A DNA stretch of 64,000 nucleotides, taken from NCBI RefSeq assembly GCF_038023995.1, contig NZ_CP150660.1:3904501-3968500 (forward strand), written 5' to 3'. Below are positions 24,039 to 33,113 of the stretch, one piece after another. The first letter of the stretch is position 1; each line of letters begins with the position of its first letter. The notes under the pieces were generated by a model. It ran no database searches. It was not told where the DNA came from and was given only the letters and a program-made list of their open reading frames with translations. Both the position numbers and the translations under genes were made by a program. The stretch is from Polaribacter atrinae. Lineage in GTDB: Bacteria; Bacteroidota; Bacteroidia; Flavobacteriales; Flavobacteriaceae.

Positions 24039-24287
24039 ATGAAAATAGTTTTATACGGCAGAGCAGGACATGCATATACAGTAGCTTTTAAAAATTTTTT
24101 GAATTCAACAGATATTCCATACATCTATAAAGATATTTCTAAAGATGCTGCAGCAAGAGAACATAGTAAAGAATTGTATGATGGCGTTGCTAAATACCCA
24201 ACCCTGTTTGTAGATGATAAAGTCTATTTAACACCAACAACAGAAGAATTTAATAAAATTATGCAAGATTTAAATCTAAGAGCATAA
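24039..24287 (+). CDS. Glutaredoxin-fold protein lacking active-site cysteines
   Basis: An 82-residue protein with the size and pattern of a glutaredoxin: beta strand KIVLYGRAG, active-site position, helix, then the cis-proline segment KYPTLFVDDKVYLTP. Where glutaredoxins have CPYC this protein has HAYT (in AGHAYTVAFKN), and there is no cysteine anywhere in it. It therefore cannot do dithiol exchange and may bind glutathione-like thiols, a partner protein or nothing. The following residues YTVAFKN are identical to YTVAFKN in the adjacent FMN reductase. It closes the redox operon. Confidence 0.75.
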   Translation: MKIVLYGRAGHAYTVAFKNFLNSTDIPYIYKDISKDAAAREHSKELYDGVAKYPTLFVDDKVYLTPTTEEFNKIMQDLNLRA

Positions 24288-24304
24288 GTTTTTGTTTTGG
24301 GATT

Positions 24305-24388
24305 AAGAACAAAGAACAAAGAACAAAGAACAAAGAATCGAGAATTAAGAAAAGAGAATAAAGAGAATAAAGAGTGAAAAGTGAAGGG
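24305..24388 (+). repeat. Heptad tract after the glutaredoxin-like gene (AAGAACA units)
   Basis: Four perfect AAGAACA units (24305-24332) are followed in phase by AAGAATC, GAGAATT, AAGAAAA, GAGAATA, AAGAGAA and further decayed purine-rich heptads to about 24388. It lies 17 bases after a stop codon and is paired with a different heptad array before the next gene. Confidence 0.8.
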
Positions 24389-24461
24389 GCAATTTTTTTT
24401 AAACAGAATGAATAATTTTGAATGTAATTAGAATGTACATCACTTATTTTTTTTAATTTTC

Positions 24462-24636
24462 GATTACTGATTACTGATTACTGATTACTGATTACTGATT
24501 ACTGATTACTGATTACTGATTACTGATTACTGATTACTGATTACTGATTACTGATTACTGATTACTGATTACTGATTACTGATTACTGATTACTGATTAC
24601 TGATTACTGATTACTGATTACTGATTACTGATTACT
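24462..24636 (+). repeat. Perfect tandem array of 25 GATTACT units
   Basis: Exactly 175 bases made of 25 identical 7-base units GATTACT, ending 13 bases before the marR start codon; one further degenerate unit lies between. All frames on both strands contain stops, so it is non-coding. With no mismatch in 25 units the array must be young or actively homogenised. Slipped-strand change in copy number would alter promoter-to-gene spacing in 7-base steps. Confidence 0.97.
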
Positions 24637-24649
24637 AAATACTGAATAC

Positions 24650-25087
24650 ATGGGAGATATTTCTAAAGACATAAAATCTACGTTTAAAAGCAATAAATTA
24701 AAAGCTTTTATCAATATAAAATACACGGCAAATTGGTTAAGTAGTAAAGAAAATGAATTCTTTAAACCGTATGCTATTTCTCCACAACAGTATAATATTC
24801 TTAGAATTTTACGCGGTGCAAAAGATAGAATTAAAGTACAAGTTGTAAAAGAAAGAATGATAGAAAGGGCGCCAAATGCAACCCGTTTAATGGACAAGTT
24901 ATGCGATAAAAATTTAATTGAGAGAGAGCGTTGCGAAGAAGACAGAAGAGTAGTATATGTTAGAATAACAAAACTTGGTTTAGAATTATTAACAAGTATT
25001 GATGATAATAAAACACTATCTTTTTTAGATAATATTACCGAAGAAGAAGCTTTATTACTAAGTAATTTGTTAGATAAATTACGATAA
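24650..25087 (+). CDS. MarR-family transcriptional regulator
   Basis: A 145-residue winged-helix repressor. The N-terminal dimerisation helix (KAFINIKYTANWLSSKENEFF) leads into the DNA-binding core: QQYNILRILRGAKDRIKVQ, then the recognition region ERAPNATRLMDKLCDKNLIER. The wing ERCEEDRRVVYVRITKLG contains the conserved D-R-R motif. MarR proteins release DNA on binding phenols, quinones or oxidants. It lies between a redox operon and two pirin genes. A perfect palindrome just downstream (25102-25123) and matching dyads at the redox operon promoter are likely targets. The single cysteine pair C-D-K / E-R-C near the wing could sense oxidation; this is inference. Confidence 0.92.
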   Translation: MGDISKDIKSTFKSNKLKAFINIKYTANWLSSKENEFFKPYAISPQQYNILRILRGAKDRIKVQVVKERMIERAPNATRLMDKLCDKNLIERERCEEDRRVVYVRITKLGLELLTSIDDNKTLSFLDNITEEEALLLSNLLDKLR

Positions 25088-25101
25088 AAAAAAATTACCC
25101 T

Positions 25102-25123
25102 TATATTTTCCATGGAAAATATA
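25102..25123 (+). promoter_or_regulatory. Perfect 22-base palindrome, candidate MarR operator
   Basis: The half-site TATATTTTCCA is followed by its exact complement TGGAAAATATA, between marR (stop at 25087) and the first pirin gene (start 25140). The core TTTTCCATGGAAAA resembles the TTTTCCTTGGTAAA site at the DoxX/OsmC promoter. Position and symmetry are as expected for a MarR dimer controlling the pirin gene. Confidence 0.65.
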
Positions 25124-25139
25124 AATGATTTAAAATAAA

Positions 25140-26009
25140 ATGAGAAAATTAAAATCGATACAGCACAATGTAACAAGTCCGCTTGTAAACATGGGGCCAA
25201 TAAAACTTCGTCAACCTTTGCCTACAGAAGGCATCGAAAATGTAGATCCGTTTTTGTTATTACATCATTATGGGCCTTATGCAATATCAGAATTTAACAA
25301 TCCGTTTGATTTAGGTCCGCATCCACATAGAGGATTCGAACCGATAACGTTGCTTTTTAAAGGCGAACAATTACATCGAGATTCTTTGGGTAACGAGATG
25401 GTTGTAAAGGCAGGAGGAGTACAATGGACAACCGCAGGTAGTGGAATTATTCACGCAGAAGCACCAACCAAAGAGTTTGTGAAAAAAGGTGGCGATTTAG
25501 AAGGAATTCAGCTTTGGTTAAACCTTCCTGCGAAAGATAAAATGATGACACCTAATTATCAGCATTTAGAAAAGGAACAGATACCTAAGTTAATTTCAGA
25601 AGATAAAAAAGTGCAGTTAAATATTATTGCCGGAAGCCAATTTGAAGAAAAAGGTTTGATTAAAACACAAACCGAAGTAAATGTGTTTACGGCAAAAGCA
25701 TCAGAAGGAGGAAAGCTAGAAATGAACATTCCAGAAAATCATCAATCTTTAATTTACTTATTAGATGGGGAGATTTTGATAAACAATTCAGAGGTTCTTA
25801 AAAAGGGAGAAAACCAGATGGTAACCTTCCACCAAGACGGAAATACCATTCAGTTCGAAGCCCAAAAAGAGAGTACAATTTTAATTTTATCAGGCAAACC
25901 AATCAATGAAAAAATTAAACAATACGGACCTTATGTAATGAATACGCAAACAGAAATTTTAGAAGCCATGCGCGATTTTAACCAAGGTAAAATGGGATAT
26001 TTATATTAG
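25140..26009 (+). CDS. Pirin-family bicupin protein
   Basis: A 289-residue bicupin of the pirin family. The N-terminal cupin holds the metal site: LGPHPHRGFEPITLLFKGE (about residues 59-77) and GSGIIHAEAP (about 100-109), giving the usual three His plus one Glu. DPFLLLHHYGP near residue 37 is also characteristic. The C-terminal half has the pirin_C domain (GEILINNSEVLKKGENQ). Bacterial pirins include quercetin dioxygenases and metabolic regulators; the substrate here is unknown. The gene follows marR and the palindrome by 17 bases. Its stop codon overlaps the start of a dispersed GGGCGTT element. Confidence 0.92.
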   Translation: MRKLKSIQHNVTSPLVNMGPIKLRQPLPTEGIENVDPFLLLHHYGPYAISEFNNPFDLGPHPHRGFEPITLLFKGEQLHRDSLGNEMVVKAGGVQWTTAGSGIIHAEAPTKEFVKKGGDLEGIQLWLNLPAKDKMMTPNYQHLEKEQIPKLISEDKKVQLNIIAGSQFEEKGLIKTQTEVNVFTAKASEGGKLEMNIPENHQSLIYLLDGEILINNSEVLKKGENQMVTFHQDGNTIQFEAQKESTILILSGKPINEKIKQYGPYVMNTQTEILEAMRDFNQGKMGYLY

Positions 26010-26134
26010 GGCGTTCCCTAAAAAGGTCGGGCTTTACACTATATCTTTTTTCTTCTGTTCTCGATACAAATTTTTCATGCTTCAAAATTCACTCGAACTG
26101 CCAGAAAAAAGGATGCCGTTTCAATCCTTAACGC
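26009..26134 (+). repeat. Dispersed intergenic element, copy 2 (GGGCGTT...TAACGC)
   Basis: It starts at the last base of the pirin stop codon with GGGCGTTCCC, continues CGGGCTTTACACTATATC and ends AAAAAAGGATGCCG-TTTCAATCC-TTAACGC. The centre (TTCTCGATACAAATTTTTC ... CACTCGAACTGCC) looks like a second, nested repeat absent from the other copies. Confidence 0.72.
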
Positions 26135-26188
26135 AAAAAAAACAATCCTTAAGAACAAGATACTTTACGTGTCTTTAAAAATAAAATC

Positions 26189-26896
26189 ATGAAAAAAATA
26201 CTTCACAAATCAACAACAAGAGGATATGCAAACCACGGTTGGTTAAAATCTCATCACACATTTAGCTTTGCAAATTATCAAAATCCAGAAAGAATGAATT
26301 TTGGTATGTTACGTGTTTTAAACGATGATGTTGTACAACCAAAAATGGGGTTTGGCACACATCCTCATAAAAATATGGAAATCATTTCTATACCTATTTC
26401 AGGAAGCTTATCTCACAAAGATAGTATGGAAAATAAACGAGCAATAGAAGTAGGAGAAGTACAAGTAATGAGTGCCGGAACAGGTTTAACACATTCAGAA
26501 TTTAATGATAGTAAAACAGACGAAGTTAATTTTTTACAACTTTGGATTATTCCTGAAGCAGAAAATGCAACCCCGTATTACAATCAAAAAATGTTTGATG
26601 AAGCTGGACGAAAAAATAAATTTCAAGTATTCGTTTCTCCAAAGGATAACTTAGTAGAAGGTTCTTTACCAATAAACCAACAAGGTTATATTTCTATGGT
26701 TGATTTAGATAAAGATTCAGAAATTACATATCAACCAAAAAAAGGAGCCTATTTTTTCTTAATTGAAGGAGAAGTTATTGTAGCAGACGAGATTCTAGAA
26801 AAAAGAGATGCTATAGGAATTACAGATGCAAAAAATATTTCTATTAAGGCAAATAGTTCAAGTAAGTTGTTAGTTGTAGATGTACCCATGTTTTAA
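26189..26896 (+). CDS. Pirin-like protein (YhaK/YhhW type)
   Basis: A 235-residue bicupin of the shorter YhhW/YhaK class. Opening residues RGYANHGWLKSHHTFSFANY are diagnostic. The metal ligands lie in GFGTHPHKNMEIISIPISG (about residues 53-71) and SAGTGLTHSEFN (about 97-108). YhhW has quercetin 2,3-dioxygenase activity; in this context detoxification of quinone- or phenol-like compounds would fit the neighbouring MarR and FMN reductase genes. A strong terminator hairpin (26919-26952) follows. Confidence 0.92.
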   Translation: MKKILHKSTTRGYANHGWLKSHHTFSFANYQNPERMNFGMLRVLNDDVVQPKMGFGTHPHKNMEIISIPISGSLSHKDSMENKRAIEVGEVQVMSAGTGLTHSEFNDSKTDEVNFLQLWIIPEAENATPYYNQKMFDEAGRKNKFQVFVSPKDNLVEGSLPINQQGYISMVDLDKDSEITYQPKKGAYFFLIEGEVIVADEILEKRDAIGITDAKNISIKANSSSKLLVVDVPMF

Positions 26897-26918
26897 AAGT
26901 TACCATAATTATTGATTT

Positions 26919-29040
<2,122 letters not shown>

Positions 29041-29136
29041 AGTAAAATATATTTTAGTAAAGTTTTTCATTTTCAAAAAAAAGAGGTACAAGTTTTTTTA
29101 GTAGCTTGCATCTAAATAAGAAATACAAATTTGATA

Positions 29137-29710
29137 ATGAAGAAAATACTTTTTATTGTAATTCTTTTTTTTAACGTTTAATCTCGTTGCACAACGTTCT
29201 AGAGGTGGTGGAAGACAACAATCACAAAACCCAGAGTTGAATCAAACAAAAGAGGTTAAAAAACTGAGTGCAAAAGAAATTGCGGGTATTTTTTATTATG
29301 ATGTTGATGAGGTGATAAAGAAAGTTAAGATTAAAGATGATGACAAAAAATATTCAGTAACTAAAGCATTAAGAAATTATAATTTTAAAGTAAAAGAAAT
29401 TTTATTCTTAAATGCTGAAAAATTTACGGATTTAGATCTTTTAATGAACGCAATGTCTAATGAAAGAGATAGTGAAAGTAATAAAAACATAAGAGAAAAG
29501 GTAAGAGAAGTCACTAGACCAATTAAAGAGAATGTTCATGAGCATGAAAAAGAACTCAATGAAATTCTAAAAGGTGTTTTATCAGAAAAGCAAGATAAGA
29601 AGTGGTTAAAATATCAAAAGAGTATCATAGAAAGTTTACAGCCTAAAAAAGCAGAAAACAATAATCAAAATTCTAGACCTAGTAGAGGTAGCGGAATGAG
29701 AAGACAATAA
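29137..29710 (+). pseudogene. Small secreted basic protein, frameshift in signal peptide
   Basis: ATG 29137 opens a signal peptide (MKKILFIVILF) that stops at 29179-29181 because a run of eight T residues (29165-29172) shifts the frame. With one T fewer the frame continues LTFNLVAQRSRGGGRQQ and joins the long downstream frame ending at 29710, giving a ~190-residue secreted protein with a cleavage site after VAQ. The mature part is helical and highly charged (VKKLSAKEIAGIFYYDVDEVIKKVK, EHEKELNEILKGVLSEKQDKKW) and ends in a Gln/Asn/Arg-rich tail (SRPSRGSGMRRQ). No family recognised. It could be a real pseudogene, a phase-variable gene or a homopolymer error. Confidence 0.75.
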
Positions 29711-29717
29711 TTGAATT

Positions 29718-29744
29718 AAATCCTATGTTTATAGGATTTTTTTT
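29718..29744 (+). terminator. Rho-independent terminator
   Basis: AAATCCTAT, loop GTTT, ATAGGATTT followed by a T run, 8 bases after the stop codon of the frameshifted gene. It isolates that gene from lpxD. Confidence 0.78.
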
Positions 29745-29792
29745 AAGATTAATAATTAAAGAGTACATTTAGAAAAAATATAAAAATTAACT

Positions 29793-30785
29793 ATGAAAAC
29801 ATTTTCCATTGAAGAAATAACAACACTTGTAAACGGCGAGCAAATTGGCCTTTGTGAGGATATAATTAACGCTCCAGAGCAAATAGAGAATGCTGTTAAA
29901 GGAAATGTAACTTTTATAGGAAGTTCTAAATATGCACGTTTGTGGGAAAATTCTAACGCAAGTGCCGCTATTGTTTATGAGGGAATAAATATTGTGCCAG
30001 AAGAAGGAAAAGCATTTATAAAAGTGAAGAATCCAGATTTGGCAATGGCGGTTTTATTAGAAGCTTTTGAGCCAGAATCACCTTGTTTTGAAATAGATAT
30101 TCACCCAACTGCAGTAATAGATAAGACAGCAACCTTAGGAAAAGGATGTAAAGTCGGTGCAAATTCTTATATAGGTAAAAATGTTACTTTAGGAGATAAT
30201 GTAGTAATTTACCCTAATGTTTCCATATTTGATGACACTACGATTGGTAATGAGACTGTTATTTGGTCTGGAACCGTTATTAGAGAACGTACTAAGATAG
30301 GAAGTCATTGTATTTTTCATATAAATGTGAGTATTGGAGCTGATGGATTTGGATACAGACCAAGCTCAGATGGTAGAGGTTTGGTAAAAATTATACATAT
30401 AGGAAATGTAGTTATTGGAAATGCTGTAGAAATTGGTGCAAATTCTTGTGTTGATCGTGGTAAATTTAGTTCTACTATTTTAGGTGATGGTTGCAAGATT
30501 GATAATTTGGTACAAATAGGGCATAATTCTGTATTAGGAAGATGCTGTATTATGGCAGGACACAGTGGTTTAGCAGGTTCTGTAACATTAGGAGATGGTG
30601 TAATTATTGGAGGAAGTGCTTCTATAAAAGACCATGTTACCATACATTCTGGAGCAAAAGTAGGCGCTGGTTCTGGTGTTATTGCAGATGTACCAGCTGG
30701 TAAATCAGTAGTAGGATATCCTGCTTGTGATTCTAGAGAAAAAATGAAACAATGGGTAGCGTTGCGTAAACTTGGTAGAAGTTAG
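29793..30785 (+). CDS. lpxD: UDP-3-O-acylglucosamine N-acyltransferase LpxD
   Basis: A 330-residue enzyme of lipid A synthesis that transfers a 3-hydroxyacyl chain from ACP to UDP-3-O-acylglucosamine. The N-terminal ~100 residues form the uridine-binding domain ([24 protein letters not shown]). The rest is a left-handed beta-helix of hexapeptide repeats ([22 protein letters not shown]...). The catalytic His is in [12 protein letters not shown] (near residue 243), and [13 protein letters not shown] is a second signature. The C-terminal helix ends [15 protein letters not shown]. It stands alone here, not in the usual lpxA/fabZ operon; some Bacteroidota carry a second lpxD-like gene. Confidence 0.92.
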   Translation: MKTFSIEEITTLVNGEQIGLCEDIINAPEQIENAVKGNVTFIGSSKYARLWENSNASAAIVYEGINIVPEEGKAFIKVKNPDLAMAVLLEAFEPESPCFEIDIHPTAVIDKTATLGKGCKVGANSYIGKNVTLGDNVVIYPNVSIFDDTTIGNETVIWSGTVIRERTKIGSHCIFHINVSIGADGFGYRPSSDGRGLVKIIHIGNVVIGNAVEIGANSCVDRGKFSSTILGDGCKIDNLVQIGHNSVLGRCCIMAGHSGLAGSVTLGDGVIIGGSASIKDHVTIHSGAKVGAGSGVIADVPAGKSVVGYPACDSREKMKQWVALRKLGRS

Positions 30786-30904
30786 GTATTTACTTATTAT
30801 TACTTTCTAAAACGCTAATTTTATAAGCTTTTTACTAAAGGCTATAATTGGGCAATACCAAATAATTACCGATATTTGCCAATTAAACTAACTAATTACG
30901 AATT

Positions 30905-31087
30905 ATGGGAATGAATAAAAATACAGTGCTTGCTTGGGCAACACTTATAATGATACTTGTGGGATTAGGTTTAATAGCTTTAGGTGCATTTAGGTATGAT
31001 GATGTTGCTGGATGGGGATTTGCTGCTGTAGGTGCAGGTTTCTTTGCTATTGCTTGGGTGTTTAATGCCTTAAAAGGAAGGGTTTAA
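30905..31087 (+). CDS. CAL67264-family small membrane protein
   Basis: A 60-residue protein with two hydrophobic helices (about residues 8-27 and 36-54) separated by FRYDDVAGWG and ending in NALKGRV. I recognise it as the CAL67264-type membrane protein common in Flavobacteriaceae; function unknown. The only cytoplasmic features are a short N-terminus (MGMNKNT) and the basic C-terminus. It lies just upstream of ettA on the same strand, a neighbourhood I believe is common in the family. Confidence 0.82.
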   Translation: MGMNKNTVLAWATLIMILVGLGLIALGAFRYDDVAGWGFAAVGAGFFAIAWVFNALKGRV

Positions 31088-31168
31088 AAGAGTAAGTAGT
31101 TTCAGTTTTAGGTTTTAAGTAGTTGCTTAGAATCTTTTAATTTTTCAAATTTTTTAATATATAATATA

Positions 31169-32860
31169 ATGAGCGACGATAAGAAAGTAATCTTTTCGAT
31201 GAATAAGTTGTCTAAAACTTATAAATCAACAGGTAAACAAGTTTTAAAAGATATTTATTTAAGCTTCTTTTATGGAGCAAAAATTGGTATTCTTGGTTTA
31301 AATGGATCAGGAAAATCTACTTTATTAAAAATTATTGCAGGTGTAGAGAAGAATTTTCAGGGTGATGTAACTTTTGCTCCAGGGTATAAAGTTGGGTACT
31401 TAGAACAAGAGCCACAATTAGACCCAGAAAAGACAGTTTTAGAAGTTGTAAAAGAAGGAGTTGCAGAAACAGTTGCAATTTTAGAAGAGTACAATAAAAT
31501 AAATGACATGTTTGGTTTAGAAGAAGTGTATTCTGATGCAGATAAGATGGATAAACTAATGGCGCAACAAGCAGTATTGCAAGATAAAATAGATGCTGCA
31601 AATGCGTGGGAATTAGATACCAAATTAGAAATTGCAATGGATGCTTTAAGAACTCCAGATTCTGATAAAAAAATTGGAGTACTTTCTGGTGGAGAAAAAA
31701 GACGTGTTGCTTTATGTAGATTATTATTACAAGAACCAGAAATTTTATTATTAGATGAGCCTACCAACCACTTAGATGCAGAATCTGTACACTGGTTAGA
31801 GCATCATTTAGCACAATATAAAGGAACTGTTATTGCAGTAACACACGATAGATATTTCTTAGATAATGTTGCGGGTTGGATTTTAGAGTTAGATAGAGGA
31901 GAGGGGATACCTTGGAAAGGAAATTATGCTGAATGGTTAGATCAAAAATCTAAGCGAATGGCACAAGAAAGCAAAACAGCTTCTAAAAGACAAAAAACAT
32001 TAGAAAGAGAATTAGATTGGGTTCGTCAAGGAGCAAAAGGTCGTCAAACAAAGCAAAAAGCGCGTTTGAAGAATTATGACAAATTGATGAGTCAAGATCA
32101 GAAACAAACAGACGAAAAATTAGAAATATACATTCCTAATGGTCCACGTTTAGGAACAAATGTTATTGAAGCTACTGGTGTTTCTAAAGCTTTTGGAGAA
32201 AAATTATTATATGATAATTTAGAGTTTAATCTTCCGCAAGCGGGAATTGTTGGTATTATTGGTCCCAATGGAGCTGGTAAAACCACTATTTTTAAAATGA
32301 TTATGGGAGAAGAAACTCCTGATGGTGGAAGCTTTAGTGTAGGTGAAACTGCTAAAATTGCTTATGTAGATCAAGCGCATTCAGATATTGACCCAGAAAA
32401 AACAATTTGGGAAAATTTTTCTGACGGACAAGATTTAGTAATGATGGGAGGTAAGCAAGTTAATTCTAGAGCTTATTTAAGTCGTTTTAATTTCTCTGGT
32501 AGTGAGCAAAACAAAAAAGTAAATACACTTTCTGGTGGAGAGCGTAACCGTTTGCATTTAGCAATGACACTAAAAGAAGAAGGAAACGTTTTATTATTAG
32601 ATGAGCCTACCAATGATTTAGATGTAAATACATTAAGAGCATTAGAAGAAGGTTTAGATAATTTTGCTGGTTGTGCGGTTGTAATTAGTCACGATAGATG
32701 GTTTTTAGATAGAGTTTGTACACACATTTTAGCTTTTGAAGGTAATAGTGAAGTCTATTTCTTTGAAGGTGGTTTCTCTGAATATGAAGAGAACAAAAAG
32801 AAACGTTTGGGTGGAGATTTAATGCCAAAACGTATTAAATATAGAAAATTAATTCGATAA
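31169..32860 (+). CDS. ettA: ABC-F ATPase EttA, energy-dependent translational throttle
   Basis: A 563-residue soluble ABC-F protein with two ATPase cassettes. Cassette 1 has GLNGSGKST (about residue 48), signature LSGGEKRRVALCRLL and Walker B LLLDEPTNHLD. Cassette 2 has GPNGAGKTT (about 365), LSGGERNRLHLAMTL and LLLDEPTNDLD. The linker region RELDWVRQGAKGRQTKQKARL and the short arm insertion (MDKLMAQQAVLQDKIDAANAW) are those of EttA, which binds the ribosomal E site and gates the first elongation step according to ATP/ADP. A strong terminator follows. Confidence 0.95.
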   Translation: MSDDKKVIFSMNKLSKTYKSTGKQVLKDIYLSFFYGAKIGILGLNGSGKSTLLKIIAGVEKNFQGDVTFAPGYKVGYLEQEPQLDPEKTVLEVVKEGVAETVAILEEYNKINDMFGLEEVYSDADKMDKLMAQQAVLQDKIDAANAWELDTKLEIAMDALRTPDSDKKIGVLSGGEKRRVALCRLLLQEPEILLLDEPTNHLDAESVHWLEHHLAQYKGTVIAVTHDRYFLDNVAGWILELDRGEGIPWKGNYAEWLDQKSKRMAQESKTASKRQKTLERELDWVRQGAKGRQTKQKARLKNYDKLMSQDQKQTDEKLEIYIPNGPRLGTNVIEATGVSKAFGEKLLYDNLEFNLPQAGIVGIIGPNGAGKTTIFKMIMGEETPDGGSFSVGETAKIAYVDQAHSDIDPEKTIWENFSDGQDLVMMGGKQVNSRAYLSRFNFSGSEQNKKVNTLSGGERNRLHLAMTLKEEGNVLLLDEPTNDLDVNTLRALEEGLDNFAGCAVVISHDRWFLDRVCTHILAFEGNSEVYFFEGGFSEYEENKKKRLGGDLMPKRIKYRKLIR

Positions 32861-32881
32861 TATTTCGAAATTATATTTTAC

Positions 32882-32915
32882 AAAAAGCAGCTAATTTTTA
32901 TTAGCTGCTTTTTTT
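32882..32915 (+). terminator. Rho-independent terminator after ettA
   Basis: AAAAAGCAGCTAA and TTAGCTGCTTTTT form a 13-base stem with a TTTTTA loop followed by further T residues, 21 bases after the ettA stop. Confidence 0.88.
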
Positions 32916-33113
32916 GTTTACCATAGTTTCTTCATTTCTATTTCTTAAACATATAAAAAATAGATTGTAACTTATTTTATATCAGTCTTATAAAAAAAGA
33001 TTGTTTGTTGCTTTTTTTTAGGGTAAAAAGTGTCTTGCAATAAAGAGTTTATATCTAAGTAAATCCTATGAATGAGGAATCATACTTTTAAATATTAATA
33101 GTATTTTAGAGGA

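Noticed and set aside
24462..24636. GATTACT array as a CRISPR array
   Set aside because: The units are contiguous 7-mers without spacers and no cas gene is nearby; it is a simple tandem repeat.
24625..25200. A 191-codon open frame on the minus strand across marR
   Set aside because: It starts inside the pirin gene, runs antisense to marR and ends in the tandem array; its composition (Ser/Leu-rich) is that of an antisense shadow.
30317..30643. 108-codon minus-strand frame inside lpxD
   Set aside because: The Pro/Ile-rich product mirrors the hexapeptide repeats read in reverse; not a gene.
31332..31767. Long minus-strand open frames inside ettA
   Set aside because: They are antisense to a highly conserved gene and have shadow-like Leu/Ser/Cys composition; no promoter or family resemblance.
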